Shown: positions 37,735-46,245, numbered from the stretch's first letter. The stretch: 64,000 nucleotides of DNA from Providencia rettgeri (GCA_900455085.1 UGTZ01000001.1:898501-962500); one strand, 5' to 3'. Made by a program: numbers and translations. The notes: a model not told the origin generated them from the letters alone.

Positions 37735-38058
37735 TTATTTTTTATCAGTTTCAGCGTCATTTTCTGCTTTGAGCGATTCCGTTTTTTCTTTCATATCGGT
37801 TGCTACTTCATCGGCTTTATTAATCGCATCTGTTTTGACTTCTTGGCTTAGCTCTGACGCGTTTTGTTTCAACTCTTCAGCTTTATTTTTTGCATCTTCA
37901 GTCAGTTCATTGGCTTTTTTTTCACCATCTTCTTTTAATTGCTGTGCTTTTTCTTCTGCTTGTTTAACGGTATCACTTGGTTTTGGGGAGTCATCACAAC
38001 CAGCGATAACAGTAACAAGACCCGCGAAAAGAAGTGAAGTAATGAGTTTTATATTCAT
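37735..38058 (-). CDS. Small coiled-coil lipoprotein
   Basis: 107 residues from ATG 38058 (MNIKLITSLLF), with AAGGAT 6 nt upstream; an ATG two codons earlier is too close to that site. The lipobox is VIAGC near residue 21, so the mature protein is lipid-anchored. The remainder is highly charged and almost entirely Lys/Glu/Ala heptads (AEEKAQQLKEDGEKKANEL and onwards), a long coiled coil resembling LEA or apolipoprotein repeats. Aspartate after the Cys (CDD) suggests inner-membrane retention. Function unknown. Confidence 0.75.
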   Translation of the reverse strand: MNIKLITSLLFAGLVTVIAGCDDSPKPSDTVKQAEEKAQQLKEDGEKKANELTEDAKNKAEELKQNASELSQEVKTDAINKADEVATDMKEKTESLKAENDAETDKK

Positions 38059-38363
38059 AAACATATCCTTAGCACGATGTAGGTAAAAACATTATTAAAT
38101 CCCGATATTGGCATGATTGCCAATGTGTATATTTAACTATAGTTGAAATTAAGAGTATTATAAACCAAATATCTAACGCACTGAAATGTAAAGATGTTTT
38201 TAGAATTTGGATTCGGATTGAAACCTATTTTTTGGGAAAATAATCGTTTGTTCCATGCTATAGCGCTATAAAAGGTAGATAATCAAGCTAAACTGATCGA
38301 AACTTAATAGTTAAATAAATAATGAAAACAAATGTATGTTTTAGATAACAAAGGAATAGCAAT
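38059..38363. other. Divergent promoter gap, lipoprotein / YetF-like gene
   Basis: About 305 bp holding both promoters. The only symmetrical element is a 12-bp palindrome TATAGCGCTATA at 38259-38270. No ORF. Confidence 0.4.
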
Positions 38364-39050
38364 ATGGCGTACTATTATTCGTTGATTATTTTAAAGTTTA
38401 TTATCGGTTTTGCCATTGTTATCATTCATATGAATCTATCGGGAAAAACGCAGCTTTCTCAAATGACTCCTATTGATTTCATTGGTAATTTCGTCTTAGG
38501 GGGCATTATTGGCGGGGTGATTTACAGTGATACTATCCCATTGTACCAGTATGTGACTATTTTAATTATTGGTGTTTTGTTTATTAGCTTTTTAAACTTT
38601 TTAACAAAAAGATTTAATTTTTTTCGTAATGTGGCGATTGGTAATCCCATACCCATCATTAAAAAAGGCCAATTTATAATGGAAAACATTTTAGAGAAAG
38701 CCAATAAGATAGACCTTATCAATATTTCATCTCGAATTCATGCGCAAGGAATTCACTCTTTTCAAGAGATTTATTATGCACAAATAGAGCCCGATGGGCA
38801 GTTAACTATTATTTGCGATGAAAAAAATATGCCATCAGTGATCCTGATAAAAGAAGGGGTTATTAGAAGCTATGGTTTGGAGTCCATCGAAAGAGATGAA
38901 AGCTGGTTAATGCAGCAAATTGAATTACAAGGCATTGAATCAATAAGTGATATTTTCTTGGCTGAATTTTGGCGCGGTGAAGTCACGTTTATTTTGCGAG
39001 ATGGTAAAATAAACCGCAAAAATGCACAGCATCTAAAAGTTATTGCTTAA
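38364..39050 (+). CDS. DUF421 (YetF-like) membrane protein
   Basis: 228 residues: three membrane spans in the first 85 residues, then two small soluble domains. PIDFIGNFVLGGIIGGVIYS (about 36-55) and GNPIPIIKKGQFIMENILEK (about 93-112) are the DUF421/YetF signatures. AAAGGAATAG gives a good ribosome site. The YetF family is widespread and is linked to spore or envelope membranes; its function here is unknown. Confidence 0.85.
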   Translation: MAYYYSLIILKFIIGFAIVIIHMNLSGKTQLSQMTPIDFIGNFVLGGIIGGVIYSDTIPLYQYVTILIIGVLFISFLNFLTKRFNFFRNVAIGNPIPIIKKGQFIMENILEKANKIDLINISSRIHAQGIHSFQEIYYAQIEPDGQLTIICDEKNMPSVILIKEGVIRSYGLESIERDESWLMQQIELQGIESISDIFLAEFWRGEVTFILRDGKINRKNAQHLKVIA

Positions 39051-39058
39051 ATGAATAG

Positions 39059-39089
39059 GTCGGTGAAATACAAAAAATATTTCACCGAC
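39059..39089. terminator. Convergent terminator hairpin, YetF-like gene / cptA
   Basis: A perfect 12-bp stem (GTCGGTGAAATA with TATTTCACCGAC) and 7-nt A-rich loop in the 49-bp gap between two converging genes. T-runs after the stem are weak on both strands, but position and stem strength fit a shared terminator. Confidence 0.7.
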
Positions 39090-39099
39090 AGAGGCTTAA

Positions 39100-40809
39100 T
39101 TATTTTTTCAAATCATCATAGAGCATTAATGAGGATTTATTATCTGGGTCACCAATATATCGAGGCTGAGGCTTAAATGATTCATTAAATAGGCTTTTTT
39201 CAGGTTCAAATCCAGTATAGTTTAAACCCGCTAAATCAGACCAAGCATAGATAAAGTCCATATTACTGAACGGTCGAGTTGTTTTATCATTCAAATCAAA
39301 TTGATGAGTTGATAACCACTCGGGTGATTGCCAAACTAGGAAAGGCACATTATAAATGACTTTACTCGGCTTACCTTCACTACGCCCTAACATTTCATGG
39401 GGCGGGGTATCATAAACATCTTCACCGTGGTCCGAGAAAAATACCAAAAAACCATTTTCTTTTGAAGAATCAAAGTCTTTGATTAATGTTGAAACAACAT
39501 AGTCATTATAATGTTGTGCGTTATCATACGCATTATAATCTTTTACTTCGTCCTCATTTAAATTAGCGGGAACTACGCTATCTTTGTCTTTGAAAATAGC
39601 TTTATCTTCAGGATAGCGGAATTCATAGCGCATATGAGTCCCTAACAGATGAACAACGATAAATTTCTTTTCAGCAGGGTCTGCAAGTGCTTCTTTGAAT
39701 GGAGAAAAAACCACGTCATCATAGATACGTGAGCTTTGAGCCATATCATTATTCAAATAATATTGCTTATCTGTTTGGCGAGAGAACGCAGTTAATAAGG
39801 TATTACGTTCAGTCATTGTCTGCTGGTTGGTGATCCAAAACGTTTTAAAGCCCGCTTGCTTCATCATATTCATTATAGAAGGGCGTGAATTGAACAGTTC
39901 AGGTTCAGTTTGTGTCGCAAACGTCAGAATTTGCTGTAGCGCTTCAATGGTATAAGGTCGTGATGTCACAACATCATTGAATACTGATAAGTTGTTAGGA
40001 TAATCCCTTGCAAGTTCTTCTAACTCAGGCGTGGTTGGGCGTGAATAACCATACAGGCTCATTCTATCGCGGCTGGTGGACTCACCAATCACTAATACAA
40101 ATGTACGTGGTGTATCACCGTTTGCATCGACGAAGTTTTCTAGTGGCGGAATTTTACTGTTGTCACGGATTAGCTCTTCCATGTTTGCCAACTGGTTTTT
40201 ATATAAAAAGTAACCGCTAACAAATTGCCATGGTGCAGCATAGGCGAGTTTACTATTCAAATAAGACGCAACATTAGCCATTGGTCGGTCTTGTTTTATC
40301 CCTTTGTTATAATAAGGAATTCCGAATAAAATAACTAAAATCAGTAATGAAATACCAATTCGCCCTGGTTTGGGTAATGTGACAGGTTTTAGACGCGTCC
40401 AAAGGAAAATCGCCACGACAGTATAGGCGAGTATGACGCCTAGGACTTTGAAGCTAAAATATTGCTTAAGAAATTCACCAGCTTCATTGGTATTAGTTTC
40501 AAACATGACGAACATGACACTTTGCGATATTTGGTGGCCATAAACCACAAAATAGGCGAGTGCGACAACAGAGGATAGCCAAAGAACAATACCTATCATC
40601 CCAGCAACTAATTTGATTCTTTTTGGGAACAATAAAGCAGGGATTAGCCAAAGGGAACTATAAAGTAGTGAGTCTCTAAGGCCAATGGAGTTACTTTGCC
40701 CTGTTACGAGCACATACAGCTGTAATAACGATGAAAAATACCAAAAGTAGATTAGTAACCAGAACAGAGAGATCCAGCTAAACTTTTCCGAGTGTGTAGT
40801 GTTACTCAT
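39100..40809 (-). CDS. cptA: LPS-core phosphoethanolamine transferase (CptA/EptC)
   Basis: 569 residues: five N-terminal membrane spans (to about 165) with the conserved SVMFVMFETNTNEA segment, then a periplasmic alkaline-phosphatase-like domain. The catalytic Thr is in VIGESTSRDRMSLYGY (about 241-256); metal ligands include the Glu of that motif and FFSDHGEDVYDTPPHE (about 453-468). It closely follows E. coli CptA/EptC, which puts phosphoethanolamine on heptose I of the LPS core rather than on lipid A. It stands alone after an ERIC-rich gap. Confidence 0.9.
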   Translation of the reverse strand: MSNTTHSEKFSWISLFWLLIYFWYFSSLLQLYVLVTGQSNSIGLRDSLLYSSLWLIPALLFPKRIKLVAGMIGIVLWLSSVVALAYFVVYGHQISQSVMFVMFETNTNEAGEFLKQYFSFKVLGVILAYTVVAIFLWTRLKPVTLPKPGRIGISLLILVILFGIPYYNKGIKQDRPMANVASYLNSKLAYAAPWQFVSGYFLYKNQLANMEELIRDNSKIPPLENFVDANGDTPRTFVLVIGESTSRDRMSLYGYSRPTTPELEELARDYPNNLSVFNDVVTSRPYTIEALQQILTFATQTEPELFNSRPSIMNMMKQAGFKTFWITNQQTMTERNTLLTAFSRQTDKQYYLNNDMAQSSRIYDDVVFSPFKEALADPAEKKFIVVHLLGTHMRYEFRYPEDKAIFKDKDSVVPANLNEDEVKDYNAYDNAQHYNDYVVSTLIKDFDSSKENGFLVFFSDHGEDVYDTPPHEMLGRSEGKPSKVIYNVPFLVWQSPEWLSTHQFDLNDKTTRPFSNMDFIYAWSDLAGLNYTGFEPEKSLFNESFKPQPRYIGDPDNKSSLMLYDDLKK

Positions 40810-40904
40810 AGGTTTTTAAACTCTTGTTTTCTATTATTGTTAAGTCGAATTGAAAAATAATTGAGAAATCGATTTTTAGATATGAAGATGTAATTTAAGT
40901 TCCC

Positions 40905-41031
40905 CATACTCGTCATCTTTCAAGATGCAGGGGTGTTAACTGCACTCCGCTCGCCAAGTCACATAGTTTACCTATGCTCCTTGCCTATTGTCATTTGTCG
41001 CCTACCTGCCTCTTGAAATATTTAGAGTATG
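40905..41031. repeat. ERIC-like element
   Basis: About 127 bp upstream of cptA. ATACTCGTCATCTTTCAAGA, central GCCAAGTCACATAG-CTATGCTCCTTGCC and GCCTACCTGCCTCTTGAAAT show the ERIC pattern; it is a different sequence variant from the hpa copies. Confidence 0.75.
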
Positions 41032-41033
41032 AA

Positions 41034-41095
41034 TCGTCATCTTTCAAGATGCAGGGGGTTAACTGCACTTCTGAGCCAAGTTACAGCTCGAAACT
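41034..41095. repeat. Truncated ERIC-like element
   Basis: Left part only (CGTCATCTTTCAAGATGCAG, then GGTTAACTGCACT), matching the copy at 40905-41031 for about 55 bp and then diverging. It lies 45 bp before the IS1-family insertion; the missing half is not found beyond the insertion, so the IS did not simply split it. Confidence 0.65.
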
Positions 41096-41131
41096 GTTTC
41101 TATGATATTGCATTATAGACAATGTTTTATA

Positions 41132-41139
41132 CGTTGATA
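41132..41139 (+). repeat. Target-site duplication, left
   Basis: CGTTGATA directly abutting the left end of the IS1-family element, identical to 41923-41930. An 8-bp duplication is normal for IS1 and its intactness means the element arrived recently. Confidence 0.85.
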
Positions 41140-41164
41140 GGTCGTGTATTCAATATAGAGATCA

Positions 41165-41566
41165 TCACAATAGGTAATGCTCCCGCTCGATGAATGTGCC
41201 GATGATTTTATCATGCATTTCAGGCGACTTCGAGTAACCTAACGTCTTACGGTTAAGACGCTTTAAGCGATTTCTTAAATTCAAATTCTCTCTTTCTATT
41301 CGTTGGGTATAAAACTTACTTGCTACGTGTTTTTGTTTAGGCAATATCTCATAAGCACTGAACTTATCCGTGCACCAAAAAGCCACATTAAACCTAGACA
41401 GTAAAGCCAGTAACTGACGAAGAGTTCTCTTGTTTCGACGACCAAATGTATGAGCAATAATCCGTTTTAGGCGAGGTTCCCAGGCATACCAAAGCCAGCG
41501 TTGTTGTTTCTTATTAGCCACAAAAGACCACTGTTCATCAACTTCGCAAAGGAGTTCAATCTGCAA
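41165..41566 (-). CDS. insB: IS1-family transposase, InsB' part
   Basis: 133 residues as an open frame from MQIELLCEVDEQW; in the active protein it is fused to InsA by -1 frameshifting, which adds LSPKQVTSLPLDNL ahead of it. The DDE catalytic region and the IS1 signature YTQRIERENLNLRNRL are intact (RIE-LNLR), ending IIGTFIEREHYLL. No internal stop, so the transposase should be functional. Confidence 0.9.
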   Translation of the reverse strand: MQIELLCEVDEQWSFVANKKQQRWLWYAWEPRLKRIIAHTFGRRNKRTLRQLLALLSRFNVAFWCTDKFSAYEILPKQKHVASKFYTQRIERENLNLRNRLKRLNRKTLGYSKSPEMHDKIIGTFIEREHYLL

Positions 41567-41586
41567 ATTATCAAGAGGTAAAGAAG

Positions 41587-41862
41587 TTACCTGCTTCGGC
41601 GAGAGTTTTTTAAAGTACGAACAACCGCATTAATGCTGATATGAAGGGCCCTAGCAGTATCACGAATACCGGCATTATTCATCGTGAGGTCGATAATTTT
41701 ATCTTTAGTTCCGGGTTGGCAAGCACGATATTTATAATCGAGTTGGAAGCTTCGGCAGCAATTTTGGCAGCGATAACGTTGATGACCAGTGCTCCCTAGG
41801 CCATGTTTTTTCACTGAGGGAGTTTGTTGACAAAATGGGCACCTTACATCGACTTTAGCCAT
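41587..41862 (-). CDS. insA: IS1-family InsA (N-terminal/regulatory ORF)
   Basis: 91 residues, exactly the length of IS1 InsA. A zinc-finger-like start (CPFCQQTPSVKKHG then CQNCCRSFQ), QPGTKDKIIDLTMN, and the C-terminal helix-turn-helix ending LKNSRRSR. Alone it represses and competes at the IS ends. A -1 slip on the A6C at 41605-41611 (TTTAAAAAACTC) joins it to InsB'. Confidence 0.92.
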   Translation of the reverse strand: MAKVDVRCPFCQQTPSVKKHGLGSTGHQRYRCQNCCRSFQLDYKYRACQPGTKDKIIDLTMNNAGIRDTARALHISINAVVRTLKNSRRSR

Positions 41863-41922
41863 GAATATTCTCCGATAAATTACCCTATATTACAGGTTAA
41901 TCACCGGATTGAATACATGACC

Positions 41923-41930
41923 CGTTGATA
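41923..41930 (+). repeat. Target-site duplication, right
   Basis: CGTTGATA immediately after the right IS end, the partner of 41132-41139. Confidence 0.85.
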
Positions 41931-42052
41931 CTAAAACAGTAAAATCTTGAATTATTGTTTAATAATATTTCATTCAGTTGATATTATCTTTTAACCTATT
42001 TATGGTGTATAAAAATTTGACCAACATTATCAATAAAGGGTGAGAGCAACTT

Positions 42053-43231
42053 ATGTTAGACAACTCATTTGTGGCTTTTTTGAAATCATCCTTATCAATC
42101 AGGGTGCTGCTCTCATTATTAATTATTATTGATGGCACAATGATTCTAAAGCCTGTGTTAAGTGCTTATACCGACTATATTGATTGGCGTGAGTCTGGGC
42201 TGACACAGTGGTTGAAATCACTCGGTTTTATGAAACTGCTGGATATTCCTCGTTTTCTATTGGGGATTTCGCTTATCTTCCTATCGCTATTTATGGTTAA
42301 TGGAGCCCGTATCGCCTGGGTGTTCTCATTATTTTTACTTGGAATTATTTCATTTGTTGATTTGAGGTTAGCGCAAGAAAACATTCACCAAGGTTATTTC
42401 TCGCTCTTTTTATTAATTGCATTGTGTGTGTTTTGGAAGCTATATCATCATCATAGCTTAACTAGTGCAGGGTTTGTGGCGATCACGTGTATTATCGCAT
42501 TGTTGCTTTACTCCATTTTTGGCACTTTATACATTGGTAATGAATTTTCGCCAGTGGTTAAAGATGGCACTACGGCCTTTTATTTTGCTTTAGTATGCAT
42601 GACGACGGTCGGGTTTGGTGACATTGTACCGGTCACCGTGGATGCGCGTGTGTTCACGGTGACAGTGATTATTTTAGGGATCACAATTTTTACCACTTCA
42701 GTGGTTTATATTGTTGGGGTGTTAGCAAAAGGCACGAAAGAAATTGTGCGTAAGAGGTTTTCTTATATGAAAAATCATTATGTGGTGATTGGTAGCACAC
42801 CGATGGCCGTCAATGTTTATCAAGGGCTGAAAAAACGAGAGCTACCTGTAGCCGTGATTTGCCAAGAAAACCATCGTAGCCATTATCCAGAAAAAGATAA
42901 CATTGTAACGGGCGACCCCACCAGTTCGGAATTGCTTGCAGCAGCAAACGTAAAACATGCTAAGTGCGTACTGGTGATGACGGATAGCGATTCGCTCAGC
43001 ACTTTTGCCCTATTGGGCGTGAAAGAACAAGCGGGTGTTGAGGGCACTGTGAAAACCGTGGTGTTAATTAACCAAGAAAGTAATATGGATAAAGTTCGCT
43101 TACTTAAACCTGATATGTTGTTTTCATTATCGACCTTAGGTTCAGAGGTTTTGATGCAAGTGCTTTGCGGTGAAGCAATATCGAGTGACTCTATTAGTGA
43201 TATGCTGTTGAACAAAGTTGCAAAAAGCTAA
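42053..43231 (+). CDS. kch: Kch-like voltage-gated potassium channel with RCK domain
   Basis: 392 residues. Several membrane spans in the first 150, a pore region with the selectivity filter TTVGFGDIVP (about 184-193), a last span, and a cytoplasmic RCK/TrkA-N domain (HYVVIGSTPMAVNVYQGLKK; nucleotide-binding GxxxxA-type loop). C-terminal LFSLSTLGSEVLMQVLCGE matches E. coli Kch (417). Residue TTVGFGD replaces the TVGYGD seen in E. coli. Predicted inner-membrane K+ channel; the IS lies 130 bp upstream and could affect its promoter. Confidence 0.85.
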   Translation: MLDNSFVAFLKSSLSIRVLLSLLIIIDGTMILKPVLSAYTDYIDWRESGLTQWLKSLGFMKLLDIPRFLLGISLIFLSLFMVNGARIAWVFSLFLLGIISFVDLRLAQENIHQGYFSLFLLIALCVFWKLYHHHSLTSAGFVAITCIIALLLYSIFGTLYIGNEFSPVVKDGTTAFYFALVCMTTVGFGDIVPVTVDARVFTVTVIILGITIFTTSVVYIVGVLAKGTKEIVRKRFSYMKNHYVVIGSTPMAVNVYQGLKKRELPVAVICQENHRSHYPEKDNIVTGDPTSSELLAAANVKHAKCVLVMTDSDSLSTFALLGVKEQAGVEGTVKTVVLINQESNMDKVRLLKPDMLFSLSTLGSEVLMQVLCGEAISSDSISDMLLNKVAKS

Positions 43232-43263
43232 CCTCAAAATAAAAACAACAGGAATTGTGCTTC

Positions 43264-43896
43264 ATGCTAAGTGCTCAACAAGTGAGTTGCCATCGGCAAA
43301 ATAGGGTGTTATTCCATCAACTTGATTTTATTGTGCAGCCCAGTGAAATCTTACAAGTTGAAGGGCCTAATGGAGCGGGAAAAACAACCCTGCTACGTAT
43401 GATGGCTGGGTTATTAAAACCCGATGAAGGTGCGGTCTGTTGGAATAATCAATCGATTGATAAGCTAAAAGAAGAATTCACTCGCCATTTACTTTATTTA
43501 GGCCACAAACCTGCGGTTAAATCGTTACTGACACCTTATGAAAACCTCAAGTTTTATTATCAAATGCACCATAAAGGGCATGAAGGCGAGCGGATTTGGT
43601 CTGCTTTAGAGGAAGTTTCATTAATCGGTTATGAAGATATTCCTGTTAGTCAACTTTCTGCAGGGCAACAACGGCGCGTTAATTTAGCCAGGCTATGGCT
43701 AAGCGAAGCCCCTCTGTGGATACTTGATGAGCCTTTCACCGCAATTGATGTGGCGGGAGTCGCTCGTTTAACAGAACGTTTTCATCAGCATGCAGAGCAG
43801 GGGGGTATTATTTTGTTTACCTCTCACCAAGCGATGTCAGGGCAATTTGGTTCACTAAAACTGACGGGTGGGGTTGAATCATGTTTTGGTTATTAA
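43264..43896 (+). CDS. ccmA: Haem exporter ATPase CcmA
   Basis: 210 residues from ATG 43264 (MLSAQQVSC), with CAGGAA 9 nt upstream; a TTG at 43255 is in frame but unlikely. Walker A GPNGAGKTT (about 35-43), signature LSAGQQRRVNLARLWL, Walker B WILDEPFTAID, typical of CcmA. With CcmB it forms the ABC ATPase that releases holo-CcmE during cytochrome c maturation. It overlaps ccmB by 16 bp. ccmC-ccmH do not follow here, so its purpose in this strain is doubtful. Confidence 0.9.
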   Translation: MLSAQQVSCHRQNRVLFHQLDFIVQPSEILQVEGPNGAGKTTLLRMMAGLLKPDEGAVCWNNQSIDKLKEEFTRHLLYLGHKPAVKSLLTPYENLKFYYQMHHKGHEGERIWSALEEVSLIGYEDIPVSQLSAGQQRRVNLARLWLSEAPLWILDEPFTAIDVAGVARLTERFHQHAEQGGIILFTSHQAMSGQFGSLKLTGGVESCFGY

Positions 43897-44546
43897 TTAA
43901 ACGGGAGCTTAAAATTGCTTTCCGAGGTTTTTCTGAGCTCGTTAACCCGTTGTGGTTTTTCTTAATTGTTATCACATTATTTCCGCTTAGTATCGGTCCT
44001 GAGCCTCAATTATTAGCGCGTATTGCCGTTGGGGTATTTTGGGTCGCGGCTATTTTGTCTTCACTATTATCACTAGAGCGTTTATTTAAGGATGACTATC
44101 TTGATGGCTCCCTTGAGCAATTGTTACTTGCGCCACATCCTTTATTTATAACCGTATTTGCTAAGGTGATCGCCCACTGGCTAGTAACTGGGTTGCCATT
44201 GATCTTGTTATCTCCGGTTGCGGCATTAATGTTGTCTTTTAGTGCAGACACGCTATTGGTGTTGGCGGGTACTTTATTACTAGGGACGCCGGTATTAAGT
44301 TTTATTGGCGCGATTGGTGCGGCATTAACGGTTTCCTTAAAAAAAGGCGGGGTTTTAGTTAGTCTGCTCGTTTTGCCGCTTTATATTCCAGTGCTTATTT
44401 ATGCAACGGGTACGATGGAGGCACATAGCTTTAAAATGCCTCTCGATGGCTATTTTGCCATTCTTGCCGCGTTATTTGCAGCGAGCATTACCTTTTCTCC
44501 TCTCGCTATCGCCGCTGCATTGAAACTGAATATAAGTAATAGTTAG
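43881..44546 (+). CDS. ccmB: Haem exporter permease CcmB
   Basis: 221 residues, six membrane spans, full length. MFWLLIKRELKIAFRGFSEL is the CcmB start and FKDDYLDGSLEQLLLAPHPL (about 70-89) its conserved cytoplasmic loop. It begins inside the ccmA 3' end. The operon stops after it: the following 650 bp hold two hairpins and a piece of a haemagglutinin gene instead of ccmC. Confidence 0.92.
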   Translation: MFWLLIKRELKIAFRGFSELVNPLWFFLIVITLFPLSIGPEPQLLARIAVGVFWVAAILSSLLSLERLFKDDYLDGSLEQLLLAPHPLFITVFAKVIAHWLVTGLPLILLSPVAALMLSFSADTLLVLAGTLLLGTPVLSFIGAIGAALTVSLKKGGVLVSLLVLPLYIPVLIYATGTMEAHSFKMPLDGYFAILAALFAASITFSPLAIAAALKLNISNS

Positions 44547-44602
44547 ATATTTTTCCTTTCACAGAATATAAGGGCAAAGTAAAACTGCCCTTGAGGTTGT
44601 TG

Positions 44603-44638
44603 ACAAAGCGGGATAAAGCGTATTTTTTCCCGCTTTGT
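44603..44638 (+). terminator. Hairpin after ccmB (possible terminator)
   Basis: An 11-bp stem, ACAAAGCGGGA with TCCCGCTTTGT, 14-nt loop. A smaller hairpin AAGGGCA/TGCCCTT sits just before it (44570-44592). Neither is followed by a clean T-run, but together they should end the ccmAB transcript. Confidence 0.6.
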
Positions 44639-44681
44639 GTTATCAGCCGAAAATCAATAAATTGTTTTTCCTTGTTTATTT

Positions 44682-44999
44682 TCTAGCCTTGGCGAACTGG
44701 CTTTAAACACAACGACCGTTATTAATCAACTTTCAGGTGAGATCAGTGGACAAAATACCCGGATAACTGCCAAAAATGATATCAACCTGACCAGTGCGAC
44801 GAATACGCAAACGGTGGATGGCAAAAATGAAAGTAAAGGTGGCTCAATCGGTGCGGGTATCAGTACAGGCGGTTGGAATGTCAATGCGAGTGTGAATAAA
44901 GGCAGCGGATTTGAAAAGAGTGACAGCCAGTTTTATACCGACACAGAAGTGACCGCTGGCATTCACGCCCAGCTCGATGGTGCGGTCATTAGCAGTTAG
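44682..44999 (+). pseudogene. Orphan haemagglutinin-repeat (TpsA/CdiA) fragment
   Basis: About 105 codons with no start of their own: SLGELALNTTTVINQLSGEI, then NTRITAKNDINLTSATNTQT, then GGSIGAGISTGGWNVNASVN and KGSGFEKSDSQFYTDTEVTA, ending at a stop after DGAVISS. These are the filamentous-haemagglutinin repeats found in the middle of CdiA/FhaB proteins. Neither secretion domain, toxin tip nor TpsB gene is nearby. A GTG-started 61-residue ORF within it (44814) is not a real gene. It is debris of a second exoprotein gene, left between ccmB and the phospholipase gene. Confidence 0.8.
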
Positions 45000-45213
45000 G
45001 CAAACAAATCACGGATATTGCGGGACGGATGCAAGTCTTAGAAAATACTGGGACTTGCATTAATAAACTTATCTCTCACCAGCCAAATAGCAAATTAGAA
45101 ATTTGGGTGTTAAGTGATTTTGTAATAAATTTCTAGTTAAAATAAAATCTGTTTGGATATTATTAAAAATAAAGGAAAAAATTTATTCTTTTATATGCTT
45201 TATTTTAAAATAA
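45000..45213. other. Gap after the haemagglutinin fragment
   Basis: Contains a hairpin ATGCAAGTC/GACTTGCAT at 45029-45060 and a short open stretch (reading GKQITDIAGRMQVLENTGTC) that I cannot assign to any family. It may be the far edge of the inserted debris. The last 100 bp are A+T-rich. Confidence 0.4.
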
Positions 45214-46245
45214 TTATTTTCGTAGGTTCTTATTATTATCTATTACATGGCTTATTAAAGACTCACCAGGAAAATCAGCCATAATTATCCCGACAGAGCG
45301 TTTCATATTTAGGCTATTATAATATTTTAATTTATCTCGAGTTAGAATATTTGTACCTTCAAAGGAAATTGTACAAATACCAGCACAAGATGTTCTAGGG
45401 AAATCCGGATAACTATCTTTCCATCCTGGAGTGGTTAAGCCGGTAGAAAGACGGGGTGCTGAGGTACCTGGAGATGAATGCCCGCTTGCAACAAAATAAG
45501 GAAACGAACCGCCAGAGCCACTCAAGTAATTGATATAGATTCTATTATTATTTCCATTACTTGCACGGTCTAATTGTGTTTTTACTGCCTCCCATTTTGA
45601 ATATAAATGCCAATTGGTTTTTAAATGGAAATTATCTTGTATACTTGTAAGTTCGTAAGCTAAACCATAATTATGAAAAGCAGCATTATTGCTAAGTATC
45701 ATATATTTTCCCCTAACATCACCTAATTTTGTATCCATAGACTGTAAATTAAAATATTTATCTTTATATAATTCAATGTAATACTCTAATGTTTTATTCA
45801 TGGGGCGAGTGTTATTATTGTCAGGGGCTATTTCTTGTTTTAACCTAAAAATAATGGTTTCAGAAGGGTTTTTTGATAAAAAAATATTAATGGAATTCAT
45901 AAAATCACCAAACATAACATCAAGAAATATACTACCATGATGTAGGGCAAATGCATTACTCGTATGCCTCACCCTGATATCAAATACTCTAATACCATAT
46001 TCTAATTGTTGGTCAAAATTTAATGCTTGTGTTGACACACTATCCACAAAATTTTTATATGCAGCACTATCATGAGTCCCAGGTAATGCTATTTCGGAAA
46101 GCATTATATCATCTCTAAGAGTATCCATCCATTTAGGCTTCGCCGTAAATCCATCAGAAGCGCTTCTGTAATAAGCAGAATCTAAATGAGCAAAAATTGA
46201 AGGGCTAAATATTAATAAGAGTAAAAGATATAGTCTATTTTTCAT
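45214..46245 (-). CDS. Secreted PI-PLC X-domain phospholipase
   Basis: 343 residues from ATG 46245; AAGGTG lies 6 nt upstream, which argues against an in-frame GTG at 46254 that falls inside it. Signal peptide MKNRLYLLLLLIFSPSIFA. The catalytic pair of bacterial phosphatidylinositol-specific phospholipase C is present: His in LPGTHDSAAY (about 55-64) and His in FALHHGSIFLDV (about 101-112), with RVFDIRVR between them. It would cleave phosphatidylinositol (or GPI anchors) to a cyclic inositol phosphate outside the cell. Bacteria of this group make little PI, so a host membrane target is plausible. An ACGT-centred palindrome sits 25 bp upstream. Confidence 0.85.
   Translation of the reverse strand: MKNRLYLLLLLIFSPSIFAHLDSAYYRSASDGFTAKPKWMDTLRDDIMLSEIALPGTHDSAAYKNFVDSVSTQALNFDQQLEYGIRVFDIRVRHTSNAFALHHGSIFLDVMFGDFMNSINIFLSKNPSETIIFRLKQEIAPDNNNTRPMNKTLEYYIELYKDKYFNLQSMDTKLGDVRGKYMILSNNAAFHNYGLAYELTSIQDNFHLKTNWHLYSKWEAVKTQLDRASNGNNNRIYINYLSGSGGSFPYFVASGHSSPGTSAPRLSTGLTTPGWKDSYPDFPRTSCAGICTISFEGTNILTRDKLKYYNSLNMKRSVGIIMADFPGESLISHVIDNNKNLRK

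Larger units (their letters stand above)
41140..41922 (-). mobile_element. IS1-family insertion sequence (783 bp)
   Basis: Complete element bounded by imperfect inverted repeats, GGTCGTGTATTCAAT at 41140 and ATTGAATACATGACC ending at 41922 (one mismatch in 15), and flanked by the 8-bp duplication CGTTGATA. It carries insA and insB on the minus strand with the A6C slippery site between them. Length and gene plan are those of the IS1 family, though the ends differ from IS1 itself. Confidence 0.92.

Noticed and set aside
39100..40809. mcr-type colistin-resistance transferase
   Set aside because: The sequence follows chromosomal CptA/EptC (SVMFVMFETNTNEA, VIGESTSRDRMSLYGY), which acts on LPS core heptose; no mobile context at its borders.
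41034..41930. ERIC split by the IS insertion
   Set aside because: The missing right half of the element is not found beyond the right target duplication.
44814..44999. A 61-residue gene with GTG start
   Set aside because: Its frame is open upstream and reads as haemagglutinin repeats; it is part of a gene fragment, not an independent gene.
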